Shown here one piece after another: positions 7,990-16,575 of a stretch of DNA of 16,575 nt (position 1 is its first letter; each line of letters opens with the position of its first letter). A model generated the notes under the pieces. That model ran no database searches. It saw nothing but the letters and a program-made list of their open reading frames with translations, and was not told where the DNA came from. Position numbers and translations under genes: made by a program. Origin of the DNA: Euperipatoides rowelli (taxonomy: Eukaryota > Onychophora > Udeonychophora > Euonychophora > Peripatopsidae); NCBI GenBank assembly GCA_003024985.2, contig PXIH01S0004496.1; one strand, given 5' to 3'.

Positions 7990-8220
7990 TTACGTTTCAG
8001 TTGTTGCATGACTTTTAACGTTAATTATGTTTGTTGGCAGATAACGGAATCTGAACAAAATATGACCATGAAATTGATTTACATAATCAACATACTCTGC
8101 TTGAGCACAAACACAAGGTAGACTATTTAAATTATGAGATTCAATCTTATATAAGCTTTTATAAATGAAAGCAGAGACACCAATAAGGGAAAAATAGAAA
8201 TAGACTGGTGTTACAGACAC
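7990..8220 (-). CDS. Unidentified 76-residue ORF, possible exon
   Basis: The minus-strand frame starts MSVTPVYFYFSLIGVSAF and contains CVCAQAEYVDYVNQFHGH near the middle. Codon use looks more mixed than the surrounding AT tracts, which is why it is listed. I do not recognise a family. It directly abuts the left arm of the inverted-repeat element at 8228, on its outer side. A CAG on the minus strand shortly after the ATG could be a splice acceptor and a GTAATAG at the stop a donor, so it might be an exon, but this is conjecture. A chance frame is equally possible. Confidence 0.22.
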   Translation of the reverse strand: MSVTPVYFYFSLIGVSAFIYKSLYKIESHNLNSLPCVCAQAEYVDYVNQFHGHILFRFRYLPTNIINVKSHATTET

Positions 8221-8227
8221 ATTATTT

Positions 8228-8624
8228 TAAAAATATCATAGGAATAATTCAAATATTTAAATTTAATATATACAGTAGAATCTGGAACTATATACAATCT
8301 AAAATATAATAAGTCATTTAAAATAATGTAACTTTGTTGAACACTAAATTTGATAAATTTCAATACATTGAAAATTATTTTCAATATTTTATTTTTTAAG
8401 ACAAAAACAAACAAATCAATTAATATTTTTTAACGATTAAATTATTATCATAAAATTGTAAATTAATATTTTCAACAACTCTTTTGGACTATAATGATAA
8501 AAAAAAAGTAAAGTTTTTAAACTTAGATACGTTATTTTAAATGACATATTTTAGAATTTATATTATTCCAGATTATACTGTATATATTAAATTTAAATAT
8601 TTGGATCATTCCTATGATTATTTT
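8228..8624. repeat. Inverted-repeat (fold-back) element
   Basis: The left arm (8228-8327) and right arm (8531-8624) are inverted copies of each other at roughly 85-90% identity, around a 203-bp spacer. The core is a perfect 28-bp match between 8250-8277 and 8576-8603. Because the arms are inverted copies, both encode related peptides (VYIKFKYL in each) on opposite strands. Amino-acid changes between them are frequent, so this is not evidence of selection. A MITE with long terminal inverted repeats or an inverted duplication would explain it. No target duplication is evident at the outer edges. Confidence 0.7.
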
Positions 8625-8882
8625 AATGTCAAATTAATGATCACCATTTGCCCTAACCAGGCTAACAAGATAAATAAAGGACATTATTTCTTCCATATCC
8701 TCACCGTTTATCCTAATAAGGACCTGTATGCCTGTTTGAACCCCATTTGTAACCACGAGTTTAGATTTTTAGCAACAATTAAGCAGCAAACAAAACCTGG
8801 AAGCTTCAAAGTTTATTCTATCCAGCATGAACTGAAGCAAGCAGAGCAATGCTATCTGAAAATGTGTGGTCTGTTATAGTAA
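8541..8882 (+). CDS. Unidentified 112-residue ORF, possible exon
   Basis: The frame is open for 112 codons to a TAG. The first 30 residues lie inside the right arm of the inverted repeat and are probably not real coding sequence. From about residue 35 the composition becomes more balanced: ICPNQANKINKGHYFFHIL, then DLYACLNPICNHEF and a C-terminal CYLKMCGLL. The Cys/His-containing CLNPICNHEF is suggestive of a small metal-binding site, but I recognise no family. It could be a terminal exon of a host gene or a fragment of an unknown transposon; no promoter, intron or partner exon is demonstrable here. Confidence 0.3.
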
Positions 8883-8930
8883 CATTTTCAGGGTATATAC
8901 ATAACCAGTTAGTTTTATATGTGATTGACT

Positions 8931-9559
8931 TTTTTTTTTTTTGATTACTTTGAAAATTTTTATTATTATTAATAATAATAATTTTATTAAAACAAAATAT
9001 ATACAATTTAAAGTTCAAAGCTAGGATGCAGACTTTGAACAACAAAATAATATTTCTTCAAATAGTCACCTTTCCCCCCAATCAGATATCCCATATACAA
9101 TAATGATAAAGTGTATTTCTAAAATACAATAACCTAAATTTAATTAATAAAGATAGTTAAATAATTTCCATCCCTTAAAATAAAATATAAGTTCTCTCAT
9201 AAATCACACAATCACTTCTAGGTCCCAAAGCGATCCCACTAAGTCTTCTGAAAGAGAAAAAAGATCTTTCTTAAACTCGCAATGAATGAAATAAATAATT
9301 TTTTTTTAAATAATACCTCTTGTCCAGTCTTTGAAACAAAATCTTGCACATAAGCTTACAAATGGTGAAGAAAATAACTAAAATTAATTTTTTGCTCCTT
9401 GATTGACATCCTTCAAAGTTCTTTTTCCTCAAGCATCATGCAGTTGATATTTTAACCATGCTTTCTCAGTGACCATTGCAATATACTTCAAACTTCACTA
9501 AGGGCTCAGTGTCCTCAGCCTCCCTACACCCCAATGGGAAATCAATGTTGTAAGTTCTA
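8931..9559 (-). other. 3' UTR of the large LINE
   Basis: This is sequence downstream of the ORF2 remnant with no continuing protein similarity. AATAAAG (complement near 9578-9584) follows ORF2. A subterminal ACAAAATATATACAATTTAAA occurs at 8992-9012, and the T-run at 8931-8942 is read as the poly(A) tail. Assignment to the LINE is inferred from position and strand. Confidence 0.45.
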
Positions 9560-12390
9560 ATAAATATATAAATTAAACTTTATTATAAAATTTTGAAAAG
9601 TTCCTTCTNCAAACAGCCTAAGATCCTTTTTCGAATTTGCTCTCGAATTCCTATACCAAGTAATATGCCCAGGCTCCCAAACAGTACTCCTAGCAATCCC
9701 CTTATAAGAGATTTTAGACCTCCACTACTAACTTTCTTTAACTTCCTTAAAATTTTTCACCCAGCAATTATCAAAGAATTACAAGCCCAGGTTCCATGTC
9801 AAGGAGGTTCCTCAAAACTGAATATGAATATATATTGCTAAATACAAAATTAAACATGGCCGATTTAGTTAAAGTCGAGAGTTCAATGAGGCCCAACCCT
9901 CCATTCTTACATGGTAGAACAACTTTTTGATGAGACAAATATTTTAAACCACCAAAAATACAATACTGCATGATAGCATTTATTCTATTTAAGAATTTTT
10001 TACTAATCAGCCAGAATGGGAAAAAGTATACAAACTTGGAGACTACAAACATATCCAGCAATCTAACCATCTGCATCCAACCACTGGCATGAAAGACAAT
10101 TTTATCAGCAATATGTGTCATTTCCCTGAGTTTATGTTCAAACATCTTCCTTTGCAACTTGCATGCAGTGTTTATTGGAAAGGGAATCACCAATATCATT
10201 CAATGCACTCCCATCATCTCCTTATAAGACAAAACCCTCCCTTTTCCAACATCCCAAACATAAGACTTAGTAAAATTAAATTTAGACCCAGTAATATCCA
10301 CAAAAGAGTCAACTGTCTTATAAACAAAATGTCTGCTCTCTAGAAGATACCACTATGTTAATATCATCAATGTTAGGTTCACCTTCAGTAACTTATCCAA
10401 TATCCATATACCACTTTTCAGCTTTTTAAACAAATCAGTCAAATAAACTGTATACAGAAAGGATGAGAGAGAAGAACCCTGCAAAATATCCATCACATCT
10501 AAATGGGAGAAAACCTACTTATTTATAAAAGCTATTGATTTGTTTTTTATTAAAGCAATAATCAATCTTGAGGACTTGTTATCTCCAATCACCCTAAATA
10601 AAAGCTCTTGCAGATATAGTGTATTTACATATTTAAAATAATTAGACATATCCACCTTTACTACAAATATATCCGATCTACTTTTCTTGTTCCTTAAACT
10701 AAACACAGCATGAATGAGCATCAACACCTTGGATATCGACCTCCCTTTAACTCCATGCACTCCTTCAGGAAGATCCTTCAACACAATAGGATAAATTCAA
10801 TTAAGTAATATCTTCTGAAGCAACTTTATATCAGAATTTATCAAACCTATCGGCCTATACATGGTAACTTCAGTAACATATGTTCCTAAACTTTTATTTT
10901 TTCGGGATCATCTTAATAAATGAACATTATGGACAGACAAAACGCTTTCATCAACAGACCCTTGAAATAGATAGTTCATATAATCCAGTTGCCCACCAAG
11001 TTCATTACTCTTCAAATCCACATAGAAAGAATAAACAAATCCATCAGGCCCAGGAGAACCCCCTGACCTGACCGTCTTGAGAACAGCAAGGACTTCATTC
11101 ATAGTATTTTTTTGATCCAGAGCTGATAACTCAAACTTTTAATCTGCAACATTCCTAGATGAAAAAAATCCTGTAATCCCTATTTTCATGCACAATGTCA
11201 AATGACTTAGAGTCCTTCTTTTCTTTAACTGCTCCATCAACATCAGATAAAAAGGAACACTGGACATTTCTAACAATATCAATGTTACTCTCAAATAATT
11301 TGTTGTCAATCCTCAACACATGTTACAGACAGTATGCTTATTTTTCAAACAGTGGAGCAATTTCCACCTGGAGACCTATTCGATAAATAAATGCCATTCA
11401 TTTCTATAGTTCAACTTCAATACCTCAACATCGGCTGAATTACCACTATTCACCAGAAAATTTAATAGATCATTATTCCTATCAATTTCTCTGTCAATTT
11501 GTTTCTTTTCCTCTATTACCTCCTTTACTATAAACTGATAGGGTATAGCTTTATATAATAACCATTTAACATAGTCATTTAACTCCCCACATTGAATCAA
11601 ATTCTCAGCAGCACATATCAATCTAAATTTATCCTTTTGCCCATCTGACCATTCAGGAGAAATACCTACCTTGAAAAAGTTCTCTAAAAAATAATCAAAT
11701 GAAACATATAACATCAATATTACATAGTCTGAAAAGGGATTAGCCTGATATTTAAACTCATAATTAACCCCTGAAATCTGAGAAGCTAATACCCGTTCTA
11801 GCCTATTGGCTGACCTCAAATTATGCTAATTTGTGAAATCTTTTTCAAAACAGCAATATCAAATAATCCAAATCTCTCCATGAATCGAGTATTTACTCTG
11901 TCTTTGGAAATAGAATTTATATTATAATCACCATTATAAACAAACGATGACACAGTCTTTAATCACAGAAAAAGAGTACAATAAAAGTCAGCTCTCAAAC
12001 TTGTCAAAATGGGAGCATGTACATTAAAGACCATTATTATTCTGGAAGAAAGTAGTAATTCCATCACCATAATATAGTCATTAATTATTTCAACATATTT
12101 AAGACTAGTCAGAAGATATTTAGATACTAAAATAGCCTGACCTTGCCGGTATGCATTTAATTGGTTTTCGTACACTTCATAATTCTGTTTAACAAATGAC
12201 CAAATACTATCACTCTCGGTCCTCCTTCATCTAGTCTCCTGCAATAGAAGAACACTAGTTGTTAATCTCATAATATACTTTAAAATTATTGGACCAGTGT
12301 TAGCAGAATTCAGAGACCTGACATTAATAGAAAAAAATTGAAATGGAATGTACCCCAGCCATTTTTTAAAAATATTAAACGCTAAGTCAC
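9560..12390 (-). pseudogene. LINE ORF2 remnant (endonuclease-reverse transcriptase)
   Basis: Domains appear in order on the minus strand. Endonuclease: FFSINVRSLNS (about 12337-12305), LLLQETR (ending 12230, then TGA 12227-12229), GQAILVSKYLL and VFNVHAPI (12175-11963). Linker: 11819-11376. Reverse transcriptase: SPGPDGF (about 11057-11037), YRPIGLINSDIKLL (about 10859-10818), KDLPEGVHGVKGRS, VDMSNYFKYV (motif A, Asp at 10650-10652), LQGSSLSSFLYTVYL (from about 10484), the catalytic pair in NIDDINIVV (10363-10368), and TGSKFNFTKS. C-terminus: GGLKYLSHQ, NGGLGLIEL (10199-9771). It carries several stops and at least two frameshifts between the QGS block and the KS block. Motif C has NI in place of YA before DD. 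The order and the GGLGL C-terminus indicate the L1/Tx1 group. Confidence 0.85.
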
Positions 12391-13217
12391 ACCAAAATTA
12401 CTAGCCTTAGACTCTTTAACCTAAACATTAGTCTTAAGATTTCTAGCCTCTACTATTCCTACCTTTGAGGTATTGTCCCTCTCAGCCTCGGGAACCAAAC
12501 AAATACTATCATTGGCCACCACATTCACCTTCCTTCTCTTGCTCCTCCGCAACACTTACAAATAAGGGCCCAATGACTTAGATAAGTCTTCTTTTGTGAC
12601 TATCTCAGAATAAATGTCAGTCATTCCTTCATCTCAGATCTCACTGGTGATGCTAGCTCCCCCAACTCATGCCAAAGCTTGAAGTTGGGAGTCACTAAAT
12701 AGGCCTTCCTTGTCAACATACAATGGTGGATCTTCTTGCAAGGGTTTTTGGTTTACCTTTATCGTGACAAAATCAGATGACTTGGCATCACTCTCCGCAT
12801 CTGGAGCCTCATCTTAAGTATAATTTCTACCTTCTCTTCTCCTATTACATCCACTTTCTTAACTACACTGGAATATAACATTTGATCTCCTTGATTTAAA
12901 CATTTAACTTGCTCATCTGTGTACAGTTCGTGACAGTGAACACACCTTCTGAAAGTAGATTCAACCGATTTGTGCCCAATCTGTCTAAAAGACAGACAGA
13001 TTGGCTCTCGACCCATCACAGTGATTAAGATAGGAATTCCTTCTACACTCATTGTGTGAGGAATCACTCACACAAGAATCCCTGATTTCAAAGTAGCCTT
13101 AATCAATATTAAACTTGATCTAAAATTATTCATATCGCCAGTAACCCTGAACTCTTTGTTCTCTATTTTCACGATTTTAATATAGGGATCTAACACAGCT
13201 TCAATTTTTAAATCTTC
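12391..13217 (-). pseudogene. LINE ORF1 remnant (nucleic-acid-binding protein)
   Basis: The frame runs from the truncation point through LKIEAVLDPYIKIVKIENKE and LIKATLKSGILV, an in-frame TGA (13068-13070), then VIPHTMSVEGIPILITVMG and CLSFRQIGHKSVES. VIPH..x.GIP..V.V.G..P.C..C...GH is the pattern of Tx1-type ORF1 proteins: an esterase/RRM-like part followed by zinc knuckles that bind the LINE RNA. The knuckle is damaged, with the second Cys as Phe. Beyond 12759 the same reading continues with scattered stops to a basic RRSKRRK patch near 12535. ORF1 would act in the ribonucleoprotein with ORF2. Confidence 0.65.
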
Positions 13218-13502
13218 TCATCAGTCTATCTCTCTCTATCTCTATTGCTCTCTGTCTCTCTTTCTTTGTCTGTGTCTTTCTGTCTGTGTCTGTCTGTCTT
13301 TTTCTGTCTATGTCTGTCTGTGTATGTGTCCATCCATCAGTCTGTCAGCCCGTTCATCCATCCCTCTCTATCTATCTATCTGTCTATCTATCTACCTATC
13401 TATCTACCTATCTATCTACCTATCTATCTACCTATCTATCTATCTGTCTGTCTATCCATTTATCTATTTATCTATCTGTCTGTCTGTCTATCTATCTATC
13501 AA
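13218..13502. repeat. TATC/TGTC/TACC microsatellite
   Basis: This is a 285-bp pyrimidine-strand tetranucleotide tract. It begins with interrupted TCTC/TGTC units and becomes regular TATC after 13365. A 12-bp higher-order unit CTATCTATCTAC is repeated four times exactly (13384-13431), followed by CTATC and TGTC variants to 13502. Serine/leucine/tyrosine-rich open frames in all three + frames are by-products of the repeat. The left edge coincides with the 5' truncation of the LINE. Confidence 0.95.
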
Positions 13503-14390
13503 CTTGTAGAAAGTTCATAATTATTTTCTACTTTAGCTATGAAAAAGTCAATTTTCATTGCATAGAGAGTAGGTGTGAAGATCTTGACAAAAAGAAGCAG
13601 CAGTTGGGTGGTTTCTAGTAGTGGAGGTACAAACTGTGATAAGAGCGCTTTAGAAGTACCGGTAATTATTTTAACAGTTTGAAAAGAATATAGCTGATTC
13701 AAGTAGAAGATTTTTATGGAACGATGTCTTCAACGGAGGAGCATGGATTGATCACATTTATTTGGAAATGTTAAGACTCCTCTGAGCCTTGCCTTGTGTC
13801 TACCAATGTTGTTTAGGTGGATGCGGAGCTTTCCAACACTAGATTCTGGCCATCTAACTCTGCTTGGTGTTCTGTATCCAGCTGGCGAATGAACTCCACT
13901 ATGGCAATGGTTATAGCAAGAAATATTGTCACACACAGTCACCACGTGTTTTCTTGATTTATTTTTATTTTTGAACTTATGGAAAGAAAACTTAACAGAA
14001 TTGGAATGTATTTTTCTTGTATAAAGATAGACTTACAGAGTTACTACTGGCATGGGTTATTTTGGCAAGTGATCTTTTTCAGCAGTTGGATCGAAAGCGA
14101 ATAATTTCTGCTTTGAAATTTATACTATTTCATATTTGTTAATAATGAAGATTTCAGTCATAATTTTGAAGATTATTTGGTAAGAATCAGCCACACAAGC
14201 TTATACCAATGGGATGGTAGAATATGACAGACTACTCTGTGTTTACCAGTGATCCCCGGGCTATTTTCAGGAGATGCAAATGTAGCTTCCGGTAGAGATT
14301 CATTCCTGTACTGATAGCGTGTATACATTAATACACTAGAAACATTCAGAGTTCTGAGGGAAGAATGCTGTTAAGGCTAGATTAAAAAAT
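13503..14390. other. Less AT-rich patch, no gene assigned
   Basis: Composition is more balanced than in the flanks, especially 13540-13960 and 14200-14330, which would fit old exons, a UTR or an unrecognised repeat. A 71-codon minus-strand frame (13730-13945, MVTVCDNISCYNHCHSGVHS...) shows no known motif. I saw no terminal repeats. Confidence 0.4.
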
Positions 14391-14603
14391 ATTGTAAAAT
14401 ACAAAATTAAAGCTTTTATCCAGAAAAAACATATGGCTTTACAATGGTGTATAAAATACAAAAACACACTATAATCCAGAAAAGACTTTATTTTAAATGG
14501 CTACTTTAAACATATAAAATTCCTCTTAAAAGAACACTTTAAAACAGAATAGCTCTTAAAAGAAATTAAAACAAAGAATTCACTTTAAACATATAAAATT
14601 CCT
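14391..14603. repeat. Local interleaved direct repeats
   Basis: A 22-bp unit beginning ACTTTAAACATATAAAATTC is exact at 14503-14524 and 14582-14603. CTCTTAAAAGAA occurs at 14523-14534 and 14552-14563. A looser pair, AAAATACAAAA...ATCCAGAAAA, occurs near 14395-14428 and 14453-14482. These look like successive tandem duplications in AT-rich DNA. Confidence 0.6.
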
Positions 14604-15268
14604 ATTATTATAATATATGAATTGAAACTTTAAGGAGTGGCCTTGTATTCCAATAACATGTGTCATAGATAAGACAATCGGTTTCCCAACTCAGAAAGTG
14701 CAGGCCATTAAAAGGCATAGAATAGTGGACTGTCTTCTAAGGAGATCTACGATAAAATAGACAACTGTATTTAAAACTGAACAGAAGTTTGTATTTGACT
14801 CCGAACATAACGACTTAGTATGCCTATAAAAATTAACTATTGAAATTCCTATTTTCAAGGATTAAATTTCAGAAAAAATCTAACCCTGCTGATAAAATAT
14901 TTTCATATAACATTTTATTAATATTTTAATCATGCATTTATTAAATATAGATGAATATTAAAAATGCATTTATATAAGTACTTTCTCCAAATTAAAAGAT
15001 CTTCTGTATTTCAAAAAATAACTATATAAAGTATTTTGAACAGTACACTAATACATGCCAAATTTTAGGAAAATTTATGGATTTTCTCAACATGAATAAT
15101 ACAGTATCTTGTTAAATATAATAGGCTTTATTACAATTTGAATAACCTAAATTATGGATTAAATTACTATTGAATATAATGGAAATTCTTAAAGCATTGA
15201 ATTAAGTATGATGGTAATTCATACTGTAACTATTAAGAATATTATAGAAGTGAATAGATTTGATCTCT
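14604..15268. other. AT-rich spacer, no gene recognised
   Basis: No coding signal. ATGCATTTAT occurs twice (near 14932 and 14963), the only small repeat noted. Confidence 0.5.
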
Positions 15269-15358
15269 TTAAGGGGGAGTCCACTCTACACCATAATTTA
15301 CAAAATATTGCTAAATATATTGTTAATAATGAATATATAATTTATTTTTAATTAATAG
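15269..15358 (+). repeat. Interspersed repeat end, copy 1 (starts at TTAA)
   Basis: It starts TTAAGGGGGAGTCCACTC and continues ACACCATAATTTACAAA, then TAATGAATATATAATTTA. It aligns with 16139-16228 at roughly 85% identity over about 80 bp. Both copies begin at a TTAA followed by a G-run, as at one terminus of a DNA transposon. No matching inverted end was found in the window. Confidence 0.6.
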
Positions 15359-16138
15359 CTTTTAAAGTGCTATTTTTTTTAAAAGTTTTAATAAGAATTA
15401 CATTCACCCACGGAGATACAATGCATGGTGTTAAAATTCAACCACTGTAAACTTTCTGTAGCCTGCTCACATTCTCATAGCGTTACGAGCATTTTTAAAT
15501 TGTATAATTCTTACAATAATAATAAAATATAATAAACAACCATATAATTTTGAGCCTCAATAATCTGTTAGTTCATCTGAGGAAGAAAATGACAGTGAAG
15601 GATAACAGAATCAAATGGAACAAGAAAAACCATCAAAATTGAGTACTGTAAAATAGTGTTTGTGCGCAGCTTTACTTACCATGGCAACTAAAGTTGAAAG
15701 TTAGATAAAAAGGTGGATGTAAAGAAAGTCAGCTAAGTTTCACCCAGTATATTTTTTTAGTTTCCATTTGTAATAATAAAAATATAAAGATTTAAAATTG
15801 AAGATAATAATGAACCATCGTTGAATATTTGTAAGAAAAGACTTAATAGCAAATTATGTTTAGTTTGATTGCTTCAATGAAACCTAAGTTATCGAGTTGA
15901 ATGCAAAGTTCACCCGATCTCTTTTTAATAGTACATGACAAGGTGTGGTTCCACAATCAGCAATTAGGTGTAGCTTTGAAATTCAAAATAAATTGACTTA
16001 CGCTAGTAAGCCGCTTTTTAAAAAAATATTTTGCCAAAATATTAAATTCTTTGCCCACTTTGATTCTAGATTCAATCTCTCACAAATGCTTTATTTATTT
16101 ATTTATTTATTTAATAGTCTCTCGGTAAATTTAGTTAT
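15359..16138. other. Spacer between the two TTAA repeats
   Basis: No gene is assigned. A short acidic frame near 15568-15655 reads SSSEEENDSEG, a stop, QNQMEQEKPSKLSTVK and a stop. The 65-codon + frame at 15945-16142 runs into the (TTTA)n tract and looks like chance. The (TTTA) microsatellite occupies 16090-16113. Confidence 0.45.
16090..16113 (+). repeat. (TTTA)6 microsatellite
   Basis: About six TTTA units lie in a row, 26 bases before the second TTAA repeat copy. Confidence 0.8.
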
Positions 16139-16228
16139 TTAAAGGGGAAGTTCACTTTAACCATAATTTACAAATTGTTGTTAAATATATTGTCAATAAT
16201 GAATATATAATTAATTTTTGTTTACTCG
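16139..16228 (+). repeat. Interspersed repeat end, copy 2 (starts at TTAA)
   Basis: It starts TTAAAGGGGAAGTTCACTTT and continues AACCATAATTTACAAATTG. It is the same orientation and family as 15269-15358; similarity fades after about 90 bp. Confidence 0.6.
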
Positions 16229-16575
16229 TGTAAACATATAATATTTAACAATAAATTTTTAAAATATCATAAAAAATTTGTAATGGCTATCGTACCTCCC
16301 TTATACCTCATTAAGAAGAGGTAGGCTATATTATGTGGAACTTGAAGGCATTATTGATAAGAATTCACTAGATGTCTTTAAAAAAAGTATTGGTCTCAAC
16401 TTTGTGCTTTTTATTTACTTCTCTGTCATGCACAATCAAATATACCATACATAAAACTCCGTCTTTTAGTCAGAAATGTATTATAAACTCATTCTCTTTA
16501 AACTTCAAAATTAAAAAAAAATTCAGCTAATAAAGGTAGCTTAACAAGGTTAATATAGAATTTAATCAAACTATA
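16229..16575. other. AT-rich end of window, nothing recognised
   Basis: No open frame, repeat end or RNA gene was recognised. This may include the interior of the element whose end starts at 16139. Confidence 0.45.

Larger units (their letters stand above)
8931..13217 (-). mobile_element. Decayed L1/Tx1-clade LINE, 4.3 kb
   Basis: This is a non-LTR retrotransposon on the minus strand. Reading 13217 to 8931 it holds part of ORF1 with a zinc-knuckle-like segment, ORF2 with AP-type endonuclease, reverse transcriptase and C-terminal region, then a 3' UTR of about 600 bp. It ends at an A tail (T-run 8931-8942), with an adjacent (TTA)/(TAA) tract at 8960-8982. The 5' end is lost inside ORF1, exactly where the TATC microsatellite begins. 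No target duplication flanks the two ends, so the 3' limit is inferred; the tail could belong to a separate insertion. One base is undetermined (N at 9609). Numerous stops and frameshifts show it is dead. Confidence 0.75.

Noticed and set aside
9593-11386. Plus-strand ORFs at 9593, 10089, 10880 and 11195
   Set aside because: They lie opposite the minus-strand LINE ORF2, which carries all the recognisable RT motifs.
13245-13618. Three overlapping Ser/Leu/Tyr-rich open frames
   Set aside because: They are translations of the TATC/TGTC microsatellite, open in all three frames because the 4-bp unit lacks stops.
15269-16228. LTR retrotransposon with two LTRs
   Set aside because: The similarity covers only about 90 bp, there are no TG...CA ends, and no gag/pol or primer-binding site lies between.
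1-16575. CRISPR array, bacterial operon or phage segment
   Set aside because: No regular spacer-repeat array or ribosome-binding-site/gene pairs; the poly(A) retroposons and tRNA SINEs are eukaryotic.

Overview
This looks like a gene-poor, strongly AT-rich stretch of an animal nuclear genome. Poly(A)-tailed retroposons, tRNA-derived SINEs, non-LTR (LINE) remnants, a hAT-type non-autonomous DNA transposon and a long TATC/TGTC microsatellite all sit in AT-rich spacer. I see no bacterial gene organisation, no operons and no intact host gene. The repeat mix (L1/Tx1-like LINE, CR1/L2/Jockey-like LINE, several tRNA-SINEs, hAT MITE) fits an invertebrate such as a mollusc, but that assignment is a guess from element style.

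Layout. 1-1071: AT-rich spacer. 1072-1865: 3' end of a CR1/L2/Jockey-like LINE, + strand, with RT C-terminal remnant, 3' hairpin and ATAATAA tail. 1866-2940: spacer with a 13-bp inverted repeat and a degenerate CCTAAC-like patch. About 3526-4225: 3' end of a second LINE with the same kind of hairpin and tail. A 430-bp hAT-like MITE (3088-3517) with an exact 8-bp target duplication lies just upstream, possibly inside that copy. 4658-4790: AT-rich palindrome between direct repeats. 4884-5215: a short poly(A) retrocopy, minus strand, with a 12-bp target duplication. 5378-5769: a tRNA-derived SINE, minus strand, with a 15-bp target duplication. From 6723: a second tRNA-type SINE, + strand. 7145-7495: a third SINE, minus strand. 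7851-7904: two hairpins that share an arm. 8228-8624: an inverted-repeat element, next to two unidentified ORFs (7990-8220 minus, 8541-8882 plus).

8931-13217: the largest element, a decayed 4.3-kb L1/Tx1-clade LINE on the minus strand. It is truncated inside ORF1 and then runs through endonuclease, reverse transcriptase and C-terminal region to a 3' UTR and a T-run. It abuts a 285-bp TATC/TGTC/TACC microsatellite (to about 13502). 13503-14390 is a less AT-rich patch with no assignable gene. 14391-14603 holds local tandem duplications. 15269 and 16139 start two direct copies of an about 90-bp repeat, each beginning at a TTAA.

Nothing in the window forms a pathway. The coherent biology is retroposition. 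Two SINEs with different tRNA heads carry the same 3' hairpin tail, and two LINE 3' ends carry a hairpin whose stem differs by paired changes. Both patterns suggest RNA structures recognised by LINE reverse transcriptases.
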